DNA of 64,000 nucleotides, from the NCBI GenBank assembly GCA_025738555.1, contig JAOVFP010000009.1:4340001-4404000 (forward strand). The letters are read 5' to 3'. The translations under genes and the position numbers were made by a program. The DNA is from Cyathus striatus (Eukaryota; Basidiomycota; Agaricomycetes; Agaricales; Nidulariaceae). The notes below the pieces were generated by a model that did no database searches, was not told the origin of the DNA, and worked only from the letters and a program-made list of their open reading frames with translations. Each line of letters starts with the position of its first letter. Within the stretch, counting starts at the first letter, position 1. Positions 24,612 through 37,357 of the stretch are shown piece after piece.

Positions 24612-27085
24612 GATAGTAAATGGAAAAGTGGTTGACTGGTTGGACTGCTAAGTAGTTGTTAGTAAGAGAGAAAGGGAATGGAAATCAGATATCATGCTTG
24701 ATCCTGAACTTATTAATATGAATCCATCAATTGTTACAACAAACAGATGATGGCATTTGCGAGAATACATTAATTAGTACTACCCCTTCTGTCACTAATA
24801 CCCCGGTAGATTGGAGAACTAAAATTATAACATGCAATGAGCATGCATAGAAGATGAGAATGTGGCTGGTCCCAATTCATAATGTAACAGTGTTATTAGC
24901 CAATTTGCTGGATGATAGATGAGTATCGCATAATGTGTGCGAATCGAACACTACCTAAGCACAAAATTCAAATCATCAATTGTTTCAAGATCGATTCATA
25001 TGGCCGTGTGACGAGTAATACTAATATGAACATGTAATAGTTCCATTCGCCAGCATCACTTTACTGACGTTCAGTGTCAACGTGTTTGCCTAACATTTGT
25101 CAACTTCAAGCTTCTCCATTGCACATAGCAGGAAGTTGGGACAGGTTGAATGTTCGAGGTACGTACAAGCACATAAGTACTGCCTTATGATCACAATCTG
25201 ATTCCCATCGAAAACTATTAATTTGTCGCTACTATGCTGGAGCAATGCCGTCATCTCATGATCACTCAGGAAGTCTCCCTTCTACTACCGCCATCTTAAT
25301 GCGAACAACACAAATAGGTCTGCCAACAGCAGATTCAGATATCATGAGGAGTGGAGGTGAGGCGCTGTACGAGATGCCCGTCAGTACGCAAGGAATTCAG
25401 GCACTCGGAAGTGCCGTGGCAACGCAGGACCTTGTCATCTCCCTTGGCGGCGGCCATCTCCTATGATATGAACAGCTCAAGTTATCGTGCATCGTTCAAG
25501 TTTAGCCCAAGACCAGCCTGTCAGTGTCGCATCTTTGGCATCGCCAACTACAACCTTGCCACACCTCTACCATCTCAATTCCACTTCCCAACAACAAGAC
25601 TCTGCGTGCTCTTCAAACAATTTCATGAAGACTAGTAATAGCAGAAAGCAGGCTTTGTGCACGCTACTTCAATGACATAGAGCCCCAAATTGCTCTGTAT
25701 CCTCACCGGTGGTGAGTAGAGGGATGAGAAGATAGTGGTATCAAGTATGAATGAAGCAAGCTCCAACGACGAGAAGCACTTCGACCAACCTGTTGTACAC
25801 TCGAAGATTTGCTGCCACTCTCACATTGACATATATTAAGAGAAGATATGGTTGTCCTCTCAAGTCATCGTCTCCCAACACCATCATCCTCTCAAGCCAT
25901 CGTCCCCTAATGCCATCATCCTCTTAAGCTGCTGCTTCCTTCTGCCGTTGTCCTCTCTAGCTGATGCCACCTCAAGTATCCTTTCAAGCCACACTATCGT
26001 CCTCTCAAGTGGTGCACCAATTGGTATGTCTTCCTACTGTCTCCAATTCATACATGGTTACTCGTACCAGCATTCGGACGTCACCAATGAGTGCGTCATC
26101 AGTGTTCGCTGTTTCTCCGGCAGGTACGAATGATGTATTGGCTGTTTCGCCTGCTGGTACGAACGAGGGAGGTGCTGGCTCCATCGCCTATGGTGCTGCA
26201 GACTGTTTTATTGCGGTCGCCTATTATACCTCATCTACGGGCTCTTTCCATAAAAGCCCCTTCACCGGTTTCACCGCTGTCACCTCCTATGTCGCGTATA
26301 TAGGTGTCTGTTGGTGGTTGGCATAATCTGGCCGGGGAGGCTGTCGATATGACTCCATTCGAGCCTCTTCCATCAGCTCAAGGGAAAGTTATGGACGTCG
26401 ACGACTACCAGATGGCACCACCAAAGGTCAATGGGTATCACCCTCCTCAGCTGTCATCATCGAAGACGCAACCAACTACTGCAGAGCTGTGAGGTAAACG
26501 GATGAAGACGAGGTTATAGAGGCTACAATCTGTATATAGCACGTTTTTATCATATAATTCCATTTTTTTCATACATGTGTGGAATGTATATACTATTTTG
26601 AATAGCGCACAGTCTGATCTTTAAGCATACAGGAATTTTACCCTTCCTCCAATGGGAAATTGACCATCACTCTCCACCCGTGTCGCCCACTGTTTCTTCC
26701 TCTTCCTCCTTCGTGCCTGCGCCATCCTTCGCCATCCTTCGCATCTCCATCTACTCCAGCCATACCCTCAACCCCTCGATCCCCATCCACAACCTCGACC
26801 CTAGTACCCTCCCCTCCCTCCCCTCCATTCTATTCACAACTCTTCATGGCAGTAGGACGAAATGACTTCCCCGTCTAAGAAGGCTGCTATTTGCACCAAG
26901 GCACAGTCATTTGCACGTGTGCTGCATATGCATGTTGTGAATGTGGTGGAAGATGTTGGCCGTCTGTAGGTGGAGGTGGGCGACTGCTGCGGGCAGGTGG
27001 GTGAGGCAATGATTGGTGGTTGTCGTGGTTTCAAGGTGGGAGGGGTGGTGGTGGGTGACTTAGTGGTTGGTGGCGGTGGTGTGGT
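24612..27085. other. No gene recognised; low-complexity tract at 25850-26000
   Basis: Short open frames on both strands show no family resemblance. At about 25855-26000 a degenerate pyrimidine-rich repeat built on 'CATCATCCTCTCAAGC' recurs four or five times. At about 26104-26170 a ~33-base segment encoding (V/L)AVSPAGTN is duplicated in tandem. The stretch 26640-26870 is C-rich. Confidence 0.35.
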
Positions 27086-27089
27086 TGAA

Positions 27090-27455
27090 GGCGGGTGTGG
27101 TTGTAGGCAGTGACGTAGTGGTTGGATGCGGTACGGTCATGGTGCAGTTGTAGGTGACCCATGAGATGCATTCAACACATTCGGCACAAATCCAGGCGTT
27201 GACGGCAACGAAGTAGGTGAAACATAAGAAAAAAGCGGCAAGCTAACGTATCGGTAAGCCAAAACCCACAGCTCCAAACCAAAAAACACACTCACAGAAT
27301 CATCCCACTCGAGGGATGTAGGGGTGTTTCCAGGCTCGTCGATGTAAATGTGATCGTCTTCGTTTGTGGTGTCAAGCGATGGAGGCGGGATGGCTGATAA
27401 GGGAGAGAGGAGGACGGATGTGGGGGTTGTTGTGGTTGTTGGGGAATGGGCAAGT
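27090..27455 (-). pseudogene. Amidohydrolase-like gene, N-terminal fragment (copy 1)
   Basis: Two minus-strand exons flank a 53-base intron (27243-27295; GTGAGT donor, GTTAG acceptor). Exon 1 encodes a Thr/Pro-rich cytosolic start ending in IPPPSLDTTNEDDHIYIDEP; exon 2 begins LPLFSYVSPTSLPSTPGFVP followed by NVLNASHGSP. The same structure, including the intron, is repeated at 37700-38063 with about 80% identity by eye. In the second copy a C-terminal amidohydrolase signature follows, which is why I assign this fragment to the same family; such basidiomycete amidohydrolases begin with a cytosolic leader and a membrane anchor. No catalytic domain follows here, so it is a truncated paralogue. 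Confidence 0.5.
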
Positions 27456-27949
27456 GAGATTCAGCATCCGCTCCCTGCTCCAGAACAGATTTCCACTGAA
27501 TCCTCTGCACATAAACCGCTTTCTCCCTATCAACCTTGCAGGCGACACTTTCCCAACGCTGCGACTCATTGGGAACCTTGCCGTGGCCTGTACCAAAACA
27601 CGCAGCGTGACACCACTGCAGACAAATATCGGACGCAATGGAGAATCCATCGTCGTGTGTGGAGCCGCAGATACAGCGGATGATCTCGGGGAGGTTTAAA
27701 GAGGGATCTGAGGGTGGAGGGGGTCATATAGCGAGGAAGGGGTGGGCAGGGTGGATTCATTCCTTTGTCTTTGTCGATAGTTGGGGGCCGGTAAGGGTGA
27801 GCTTTTTCCTTTCCTTTGCGACTGGGTGGTTTGTGGGTGTCGTCGTTGTGAAAGCCTGCTGCTGTTGTCCGGCATGGCGTTTGGTTGGTACAACCTTTGC
27901 TACTCCTGATAGTGACAGTGATTCATTTGCGGCATAGTTCCTCTCACGT

Positions 27950-28798
27950 TTACCAGATGTACAGTGTGTTGAGCTTGATGAGCTTGCACTTCTCCCCCCT
28001 CCACTGCCTCCGCCTTCTCCTGTACTGCTGGTGCTGGGGTGTTCGGATTTGTCTGCTTGGGCGGGTGAAGGGTGCGTCGGGCTTGGGCAAGTGAGGTGTC
28101 CGCCGGCACTTTCCCTCCCCCTCTACATCCCATTCCTTCTCCTTCGAACTCGCCGTCATCCCAATCCTAATCCCACCATACCACCCAGCAATCCCAAACA
28201 ACGGCGGACCCTGCATGGAAACAGGCCTCTTGGCCTCCTCCCTCCGCAACTGTACGAATCCCAGACTCTTCCTTTTAAGAAGTTTACTTGAGGTTGAGTG
28301 GGAGTCTGACTCGTTCTGGTTCTGGTGGAGATCGGTCATGCTGCCGCTTCGACTGCTCATAACTGGCCGAGGCAGTGTATTCGTTGCTTGTGTGCGGAAG
28401 AAGCAGGACGTGGGGGATGCTTGCGCATGTATGGGGGAAGGGGAGGGGGAGGGGAAGGGAGAATGGTTGGCTGGTCAACATAGAGAATGGTGCTGTGAGG
28501 AGGGGAGAGATGAAGCGGAGGAATATGGGCAGAGGGTGAGATGGAGGTCTTGATGTTCAATATGAAGATCTACGGTATATAACTATATAAGTTAAAGAAC
28601 AAAGGAAAGAAAGGAATAAAACAAACCAGAAACGCGTCGTCTGGCTTCCTCACCGCCAGCAACCTCTTCAGGTGCTAGACTTCCCTTCTTACGCCTTGTC
28701 CATTTGCGCTTTACACTTCCTATACGACTCAAAAGCCTCCCCGAAGGAGTAGACAAAACATCACCAGAACTCGCCTTGGGGGACGTAACAAGATCCAT
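27950..28798 (-). CDS. Possible minus-strand gene, unidentified, Ser/Lys/Arg-rich
   Basis: Two open segments look more protein-like than chance. At 28592-28798, MDLVTSPKASSGDVLSTPSG is followed by a basic region (SVKRKWTRRKKGSLAPEE) ending at a possible GTTTGT donor. At 27950-28360, MSSRSGSMTDLHQNQNESDS is followed by LLKRKSLGFVQLRREEAKRP and GPPLFGIAGWYGG. The composition suggests an intrinsically disordered, phosphorylatable protein. Exon joins were not established, no family is recognised and the region also contains long open frames on the other strand, so this may be a remnant. Confidence 0.25.
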
Positions 28799-29271
28799 AG
28801 CAGGATGCGGAGGTGTCTTAAGGTCTTGACATCGACCTCGCCCTTCCCTCCTCAGGATCCACTTCGCTTAACCACCAGGTCCAGCAGCAACTAGTCTACT
28901 CTTCTTCCTTAACCTCCTCTTCTCGCATTTGCGACGGACCAGAGGGCTAGGTGGGAGGCTGGCAGTGTATTCCCACCGCTGCGCGTGAGGCTCCCGCGGA
29001 GATGCACGGTGCTGCCATGGTATTGCGATGTATGGTCTGCAGTGGTAGGGACATTGAATACGCTTGAGGTTGGAGAGTGCGGGAAGGGCTGAGGTGGGGA
29101 CAGGAGGATTCCTAAGCCGACGGTTGGGCTTAGGCCCATGCCGAGAAATGTAGGAAATGGAGGGACAGGTGGAGGTGAGGGATGGGAGGAGGTGGATGAG
29201 CGGGAGAGAAGGAGCACTCGACATGAGGATGTTCATCATGCCCTTCATGACCTTCGAGAATCTCACCACCA

Positions 29272-29985
29272 TCAACCATCAGAGGTGATGGTATCGTTGA
29301 CATGGGTGACAACAGCGAATGCTCGTGCTCCAGGTTTGGCAGGTGGTCTCGTGTTTGGGGGAATGGCGAGGTCGGGAGTGGGGAACAATGCAGTGATGGT
29401 GGGGAAGTGAGAAGCGATAGAGTGCCCTTCCCGAGCCCCAGCCCAACTCTCAGCATTCCGAAATCGGCGCATTATTCGAGCCAATGATGTCATAAGCGCC
29501 CGTGACCGACATTACAAGTGACAACTTGGCAAAATGTATTGAGGGCGACATCGCAGGAGGTGGGGGAAGTGGGCCAGTGTTGAGCTTGATGATCACTGAA
29601 GGGCCAGCAACTGCCACATCGTCTACAGAAAGAGGTCAGTAAAGAGTACAGGCACAAGCATTAAGAACTTACCTTTCTCAGTACCAATATTACCATCCAC
29701 AACCTCAACTCAAAACCTATCGATCTCGTGATCTGCAAAGGCGACGATGAGAAACAATAGGAGGACAGGTGGAGAAGAGGTATGAGAGGATGTAAATGAG
29801 TAGGAGGGTTTAGAGTGTTTAAGGTTTTCTGCATAGTAGTTGCCCTCTCCAAGGAAGGCTACACCGTTCTAAAAGCATATGCAGACAACACAATATTAGA
29901 ACATATCATGCAGAAACCGGTAAACCTCTAAAGTCGAAAGGCTGAGTGACTCTGAGCTGCGAGAAATTTGCTGGCACAATCTTTG
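29272..29985 (-). pseudogene. Unidentified coding remnant with one clear intron
   Basis: A convincing intron occurs on the minus strand with donor GTAAGT after ...NIGTEK (about 29677) and acceptor CTGTAG near 29628. It joins in frame to DDVAVAGPSVIIKLNTGPLP and KLSLVMSVTGAYDIIGSNNA. Upstream, VAFLGEGNYYAEN follows a plausible TTTTAG acceptor, and IVPANFSQLRVTQPFDFR lies further 5'. An in-frame TGA and a one-base frame change separate these pieces (FEL versus VEVVDGNIG), so it is probably a decayed gene. I cannot name the family. Confidence 0.3.
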
Positions 29986-30449
29986 TTTGGAAAGCAAGAG
30001 AAATTAAATACAGTCAAATAAGGCCATACTTTGGCGTATTCATTGGAATTATTATCACAATCCTTTTGTACCAACATTAGCGCTCACACCTGCACAGATT
30101 GTGCAAAACATGGATTTGGATGGCTTCTCTGCAAGGTGGTGGCGGCTACGAGCAGTAATTGTCTGATGAAGACGAAAATACCCTTCCAATATTTTTTAAA
30201 TCTCAGACCGAAACAAGAGCTACCATAACGCGCTTTCTAAATATGCATTTCACATATTTTGGCCGGCCATCTCAACTTTCACATTATTTCTTTTGTGGTT
30301 ACGCTTACCGGTTTTCCTACGCGAACGGTTGTAGCTCATTTCTTTCTTATTTAAGTACTTACTCATGAACTTGTACGATTATATGTCTAGTTCTGTATTT
30401 TCATTTTATGTACATTTATAAATGCGAGGGATGAGCAAATGAAGCTCAT

Positions 30450-33400
30450 TCAAATAAGGGAACGTCCCAAAATTAAAACAGCAAGGCCCGCATCAAGAGT
30501 GGCAGAGAGAACATCTGTACGTGTAGCCATTAGAAGGCATTCACTTGCGGAGAGTAATAATCCTTACAGTTGTACTTCGTCAACCAGGAGAAATGACGTC
30601 TGAAACTATATCTTCAATTAACATCCTCCGAGGAGTAGAAATGAACGTACCTTCGGATCACATACTGGAAGACGAAGCCGACGGCTCTAACGTTCCGTTT
30701 GAGCAACTGAAATTAAGGAGAATATCTAAATATACTTACGCCCATGAAACGTAGTTGATAGCAGCTGCGGGAGGGATGAGGCCAGTTCCGTTGAAAATGA
30801 CGGGGCTGAGACCACAAAATTAGTTTGTGCCTCTTTTGTTATGACTAACTGCTTACAAGCTAAAATGCCGTCAGTCGTCGTTGCACATCAGCATGGCAAA
30901 GTACTTACTTGATATATTTCAGGAGACTGTTCTTGTACATCTTACTCAACGCCCATGGAATAATACGACAGATGGTACCGATAAGGAAGAAGAAGACCAT
31001 TGACAGGGCTGAAATAGCTCTGATGTCACCGAACAGAACAAACTTGAATTTGAACAATTACTTATGGTAGTAAGTTTGCCCCTTCGAGAACTGTAGGCCA
31101 GGACCAATAACACCCCACTGGAAAGATATTAGATGCAATCCCATAGTTAGATTCAACGATGAACACTCACGATAATACTTGCAGTTCCGAACACCTCGGC
31201 ACTTGGGCAGATGAAGCTGAAAAGTATCCGGTGAGGACAACAATTATCTGAAACAGCTCTCGTTTACATACCTATCCTTCTGGTGGGGATCACACATTTT
31301 TGGAATGTTGGTGAACATCCATGCTTGGACACCCAATTGAACTGTTCCGGCAACGATGGTGGCTGCTGCAGCTTGACCCCAGGACATTGGCCTTGGTGAC
31401 ACTTTCATATAACGGCCAAGTTTGAAGTCAGATGCAAAGGCCAGTTCCTGAGCCATGGTGATGTAGCCCCAAGTCTTGAACATCATCATGGTTACTGGGC
31501 GTCCAGGTAAGGTATAGCCAATGATCAACTCGGTGATAACACTGGTAAGTCACGTCAAGCGGGCGTACGAAGAATCGCAAAAGATAAATTTACTTGAGGC
31601 CAATCTGCTGATTCGTAATAGCTTGGATCATTCCGACAGGGATGACATATGTAAATCCTACGAAAGTAGATGATCAGATTGTTGGAATCATCAGGAAGGT
31701 ATTGTTGACACTAACCAATTATAAGCACTAGAATGAACGCCCATATAGGCATTTGACTAGGAAAAATGCTTTAGTCCTAGTATTAGAGGTAATATACCTG
31801 AAAATAAGCTCACATTGGCCAGACTTCAAGCTTCAATACTGATAATGCCGGTAGCAAACACGCTGATGAAGATGCAAAGATACCACCATTCGGGAACCTG
31901 AGAATATCTCGACATGAGGCGCGCATGGACATCAGGCTATTTGGACAGAGAACGACGGAATTGAGTCCAAATTTGCTTCCGGAAGTACAGGAACGCATGC
32001 ATAAGTGTAGCTAAATATAATGAGTGAGTATCACGAAGTGAAATGAAAATGGATCAGTATAGAGCAGGCAGTTTGCCTGTACCGTAGAATCGGCCTCGTG
32101 TCGATTTTTAATACTTAGCTCGTTTACATTTTTCTGTACCTATTTAAGTACAGTACTCGACGTTCTTTGAATATTAGGTTACTCTTCCCCCCTTTTTCAC
32201 TTCTCAACGAACCGAACGACAGACTAAAAGAAGCTATGGGTAAATCACGGTTAAATGATATAGTTGTTCTGAACATACCCATAAGATATCGCAAATATTG
32301 TTCTAGATGATCGTAAGCTATAAAAATATTTCTGCTTGATATATGTCACTTACGAGATGAACAGCGGGCTGTAGTTGGGGTATGCTTTGAGATCAATGGT
32401 AGAGTCCGGTTTGAGAATGCGTGAGATATTGTAAGTGTTCATGGTATTATCATAAGGCGTCCTTGAAGAGATTCTATGGAAATTAGAATGAAAGAGAGCA
32501 CTACACAAGGAGTCTTGCGGCATGAATGATCCGAACCACGTATTCGTGAACTGGGTAATGCGTCAGGCACGTTGTACGACTGTTGGCCAGTCCATTCTAC
32601 TCACGTATAGTACTGGTGTAAGGAACCCTGGAAATATGTTAATCAGTTAGAATGGAGTACAAATGTAAGAAGCACTTACAGAAAAAGAAGACAAATCCGG
32701 CAAAGATATTTGCCTCAGCCCACCCTGAAACCCTGGTCAGTTTAAGTATTTGAGACTTTTTAAAATATGGTCTTATAGGGTGTTGTCAATGGAGAGTCAA
32801 TATAAGCAATCTGAGCTCAGTCGAAAGTGATAACGGACATCCCCTAAAATTAATTGAGACTAACGTCTCAAACCGCATAAATTTTTAGCACTTACCATGC
32901 CGTGGACGTAGCTATTATTCATAGAGTATAGATATTTTAATAAGAAAATAAAATAGGCCAGAAACACTTACCCAAAGAGCTGGGAAATGGCTGTATAATA
33001 TTTATTAGTTGGCACATCTTAATCATTGAACATTAAAAATGACACACTTGTGTTCTCTGGTTTGATCCAAGTAACCCATGAGAAGTACGATAACGCCTGG
33101 ACTATAAATGGCTTAAATTATGTTTTGATAATCAAAAGGAAATGTTCGTGTACAAATATAACCCGGGAAGAAATCTGCAGAGTGGACAGTCAAACGTTGT
33201 GATTTTAAATAACAGGACGACTTTATGAAACCTACACCAGAAGAAAGCCCAGGTAAATCCATAAGTGAAGAAGTGTTCACGATTAATACCTCCATGGTCT
33301 CCAATACCGGCGTACTGCTGTGAACGCAAGGTATTGAAAAGAGTGCAATTGACCAAGTTCGTGGGCAAGATCATTGATGGAAGTGCAACAAGTAATCGTC

Positions 33401-34109
33401 TAGCAATACCCCGATAGAAAAGCCAGTTAGCTGTGTAGACATTACTACAAACCATTGGTCTGAATGTGCTTATTGTCAATAGTTTATACTCCCCATCAAT
33501 AACGGGTGTATCTTACAGCTGGAGTTATAAGTTTGATTATAGTGCACCCGCTGGACTGCGATGATGTCAGTGGCATATGCAGAGCCAGCACCCACGGAAG
33601 CCATGATTTAAATTAAGATGAGCATAAAAACACATACAAAAAATTAAAAAACATACCGTGACAAGTACATGCTCTTTGATAGTGAATGGACCTGGATTTA
33701 ACTGAATGCCGAAGATAGTCCACTTCGGTACCCATGCACCCATAGCTCGACCCATTGGGAAAGACAGCAACTGGGCCACAATTGGACCGATAGTGACGGA
33801 AGGGAATCGAAAAAAAGAAGAATTGGTTGAGGCCGGGTACCACGATAGCCCACGCAATACCCAGAATCCAAGTTCGTAGTGATGATACAGGCATGTCGGG
33901 GTCATACGTGTTGGCAACGGCAGAGCGAACTTCTGGATAGGGAAGCCTCTAGTACGCTTCCTTTCAAGTATATTCTCTGGAACCTCTATACAAACACTAA
34001 CGGCTCCTTTCAGATTTACATTCAGGTTGTGTCTTTAGAAAATAGGCTCGTCGGAGACCTGGGAAGGCAGCGAAGGATCATTTGACAACGCGGTTGCAAA
34101 TGTCGCCAT
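30450..34109 (-). pseudogene. Oligopeptide transporter (OPT family) pseudogene
   Basis: A many-exon minus-strand gene encodes most of an OPT (Isp4-like) membrane transporter, a proton-coupled importer of small peptides. Recognisable blocks in order are PYPEVRSAVANTYDPDMP, the hallmark NPGPFTIKEHVLVT, MASVGAGSAYATDIIAVQRV, NLVNCTLFNTLRSQQYAGIG, YFSWVTWIKPENT, NIFAGFVFFFW, GYTLPGRPVTMMMFKTWGY, CPSAEVFGTASII, NGTGLIPPAAAINYVSWA and VGFVFQYVIRRHFSWLTKYN. Breaks: the intron after HVLVT keeps its GTATGT donor, but the acceptor before ATCATGGC reads AA instead of AG (near 33615); a G run near 33410-33413 is one base short, shifting frame before IARRLLVALP; the C-terminus ends early at a TGA at 30450-30452 after LAVLILGRSLI. 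The 5' end is uncertain (candidate ATG 34107-34109), and a transposon sits 12 bases upstream. Confidence 0.85.
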
Positions 34110-34128
34110 CAACAATCAGGGTTCTATT

Positions 34129-35609
34129 AGGACCCTGGATAATCCCGCTAAATGTTAAATACGTATCCCCCTATAAACAGCCAGGAATTTCAGCAAGGTT
34201 GGATACGCTTTGGCAGGTATCCCCCCATTGACACCTTTTTTGTTCCCACGATGTTGAGTTAAGCGCCCCGCAGACATCCCCCTATAATTCATACTATTCC
34301 GAAAGGTTAGATACCATCCCCTAGTTACAGCACTGCCACACTTGAAGTTCGACACATAAATGTACCGCGCTTGCTGTGGGCTGTAGCCGCTATCTCACTG
34401 CGTGCTCGGCACCCCCTCCCAACGCCTCTAAGGGCTATATCTCGTGTACCTTTGTTCACTATCTAAATCTCTAGCATTTAAGTCACATCAACTGACACTC
34501 GCACTGCAGATCGTTGTACACACATGCTTAAGCCTTACTCACAGCCTCATTTATACCTGATTCATACTACTGCAGAGAAATGCCTCTCCTCAACGTTGCC
34601 TCAAGAATAGCATAGCATAGGACTACAGGGATGTATTTTCCACTAGCAATTTCGATTTATTGTTCTTTCTACCCTAGTTTATCTCTCAGTGAACGTCTAC
34701 AAACATTCACTGCTATTTTACCTACGTTTCAGTCTGACTTGTGTTATATTGGAACTTGTTTTCGCTCTTGTATATAAACCTCATAGTTAGAATGAAAAGT
34801 GTGCTTCATTAAGTCTCAAATCAAGCACTCGCAACTACACATTTTCTTATTGGTTTGTATTAGGTTCGTGATCGTTGTCTTCTATGCTATTGCTATACAT
34901 AAATCTAACTAATCTGTCAGAAACAGGACTTTTTACAGGATATTTATGTCGAGTGCACTTTCTGAAAGTAGATTACTCACAGAGTGGATTGGAACTGGAA
35001 AAATCGATAAAAATGTTCCTGATATCGTGTCAGACGAGCTTGTCCTGCAGACGGGACTCTCATCAGTTCAAGTGCTATATTGGTCCCTGCATCAATGCTC
35101 TCACCTATAGGCCTTGTACAAGTATCGTTACCTGCTGTCTCGGGACACTGCTTCAAGCTGACATCACCATTAGAGAGATTCATGCATGATGCACCCTCTT
35201 ACTCAATCTCAATTTTTAATACGTTGCCAATTCCATTCCACAGGACTAAATCGCAAGGTACAGCACACTACAAACTCTTCGTATAGCATGTTTCTCAAAA
35301 TGATTCTATCATTGAGATGCACAGCAATGTATTTACCGAGACATATGTAGGTATATTCAAGCAGAAACACCTTGTTCTGAGTACAGTAAAGAGACTTACG
35401 ATGCGCCAAAATCATAAAAATGTCCAATAAATACACGAGATACTATTTTACACCTTAGATACTGTGTCCCCCTGTAATTCCGACCTATTTTGCTCCAGAT
35501 ACGCTATCCCCCTAAAAATCGAGGAAATTTTGCCAATTTTCATCCCCCTATAACTGGCCAAAAATCACTGATTTGGTATCCAACATTAACCGGGATTATC
35601 CAGGGTCCT
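34129..35609. mobile_element. Non-autonomous hAT-like element with subterminal repeats, 8-base target duplication
   Basis: Terminal inverted repeats AGGACCCTGGATAATCCC mark both ends (34129-34146; reverse complement ending at 35609), and a perfect 8-base direct repeat GTTCTATT flanks them (34121-34128 and 35610-35617). Beyond the tips, a motif close to ATCCCCCTATAA recurs at about 34165, 34218, 34275 and 34313 on the left and at about 35465, 35507 and 35544 on the right, all in the same orientation. Subterminal repeats of this kind serve as transposase-binding sites in hAT elements. There is no transposase ORF. Confidence 0.85.
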
Positions 35610-35617
35610 GTTCTATT

Positions 35618-36189
35618 CTACCTCGGGATCTATGCGAACGTGACTTCCAGGCTGTCTCTTTCCGATCCTCTTTTGTCTTGTCCTAACTCATATCAATTTT
35701 AATGGAATGCATTCATATACTGTCTTATAGCGAATATTGCCTCCATAAATTACAACTGATGTTGCTATTTCATTCGCGTTCAATCAGCACCTACCCACAC
35801 TCAAATTCCTTGTCAAGGAAGACAACACCACTGCTCTAAAATATTTGCATGTGTTGTCTGTTCTTTGATGCTTAACATTTTATGTTTGTGTGTCAAAAAG
35901 TATTAAGTATTAAATATAAGCATTATACAAGTGAATAAACTAGTCTATGAGTTGAGGGAATAATGTGATGCACGGGAGGGAGGGTCGCAGAGGGGCTGAC
36001 ATTGGAATCCTGTACCGAATTGAGGTAGTGGTCGTCAAGCTGGACTTTGGATCTTGATATGAGAGTGCTCCTCATATGTGGTGTGCAGTAGAGAGGATGG
36101 AAGCCAGCGAGAGAGGGCAGAGAGTCTGCAGGACTCAGCCATGGTGACCAGAGACGAGCGCTCCTCGTGCTGGTCCTTGTCTACGAGCT
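35618..36189. other. No gene recognised
   Basis: Downstream of the target duplication the sequence should be the original upstream region of the OPT gene read on the minus strand. I see no exon or clear promoter motif. Confidence 0.35.
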
Positions 36190-36980
36190 GACCGCTGAGG
36201 CCGACCGCAAGAATATAGGAGGGGAGGGGGCTAGATGGCATGAAGGGGGAGACGGTGTCGTGCCAGTGACGACGAGAGAGGAGGGGGATAGCGGAGAAGG
36301 GAGACGGTATGTCACGCCAACGATGATGAGATAGTGAGGGGATGGCGTGAAGGCGGCGTCGTGCTAACCACAACGAGAGAGGAGGCGGATGGCGTGAAGA
36401 GGGAGATGGCGTGTCGTGCCAGCAACGATGAGAGAGGAAGGGGATGGCATGGAGAGGGAGACGGCGTGTCATGCCAACAATGACAAGACAGGAGGCGGAT
36501 GGCGTGGTGAGGAGACGGCATTGTGCCAACGACGAGACAGGAGGCGGATGGCATGAAGAGGGAGACGGCATGTCGTGCCAACGATGATGAGACAGGAGGA
36601 GGATGGCGTGGAGAGGGAGACGTCCTCGTGCCAATGAAGACGAGATGGGAGGGAGTGGCGTGAAAGGGGAGACAGTGCACCATGCCAATGAAGGTGTCAG
36701 AGGGGGATAGCGTGGAGAGGGAAATGGCGTGACGTCCAGATGACAACGGGAGAGTGGAGAGGAGACGATGTGTTGAAGACCATAAGAGAAGAGGAGGATG
36801 GCGTAGAACTGAGACGATGTCGTGCCAAGTTCCAAAGACGATGAGAGAAAAGGGGATGTAGGAGATGGCATGCGTGCCAATGACAATGAGAGAGCGGGGA
36901 GACGGCGTGAAGAGGGTGACGGCACACCATGCTAACAAAGACGAGAGAAGGGGGATGGCGTGGGGAGGACTGGTGATGCA
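36190..36980. repeat. Degenerate minisatellite, ~50-60-base units
   Basis: A unit resembling 'GAGAGGGAGACGGCGTGTCG' + 'TGCCAACGATGATGAGACAGG' + 'AGGCGGATGGCGTG' repeats roughly 14 times with variable length and many substitutions. It creates long minus-strand open frames rich in Ser, Pro and His, which are artefacts of the repeat rather than genes. Confidence 0.75.
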
Positions 36981-37357
36981 ATGTTGGGCTGTTGGTACAT
37001 CAAGGGGGGTAGTGGGCGTGGAGGATGCGCAAGAGGGAGATGGCGTGGAGATCCCAGTGCCACGACGGTCAGAGGGCGATTGGGGTTCCTGGTGCGCATC
37101 AAATGGCGGTAATGAATCAGCTTGGGTAGCCAGTTGGGTGACACGGTGGCAATGGCTACGGGGAGACAACTTCACTATGTAGCGAGGGGTGAATATGGTG
37201 GCGACGACCAACCAGCCAGGAGGAGGCAGAAGGATTGAGGGGAGCTTATGCATTCGATTTTGCCGTTCCTCACTAACACCACACCACCGGTCTTGGATAG
37301 GTTGTTGTCTCCATCACCACCCAAGAGAGCTTCAACCACTCCTCGTTCATCCCTTCC

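Noticed and set aside
36035..37253. Long overlapping minus-strand ORFs of 296 and 313 codons
   Set aside because: They are Ser/Pro/His low-complexity translations of the degenerate minisatellite, with overlapping open frames and no family match.
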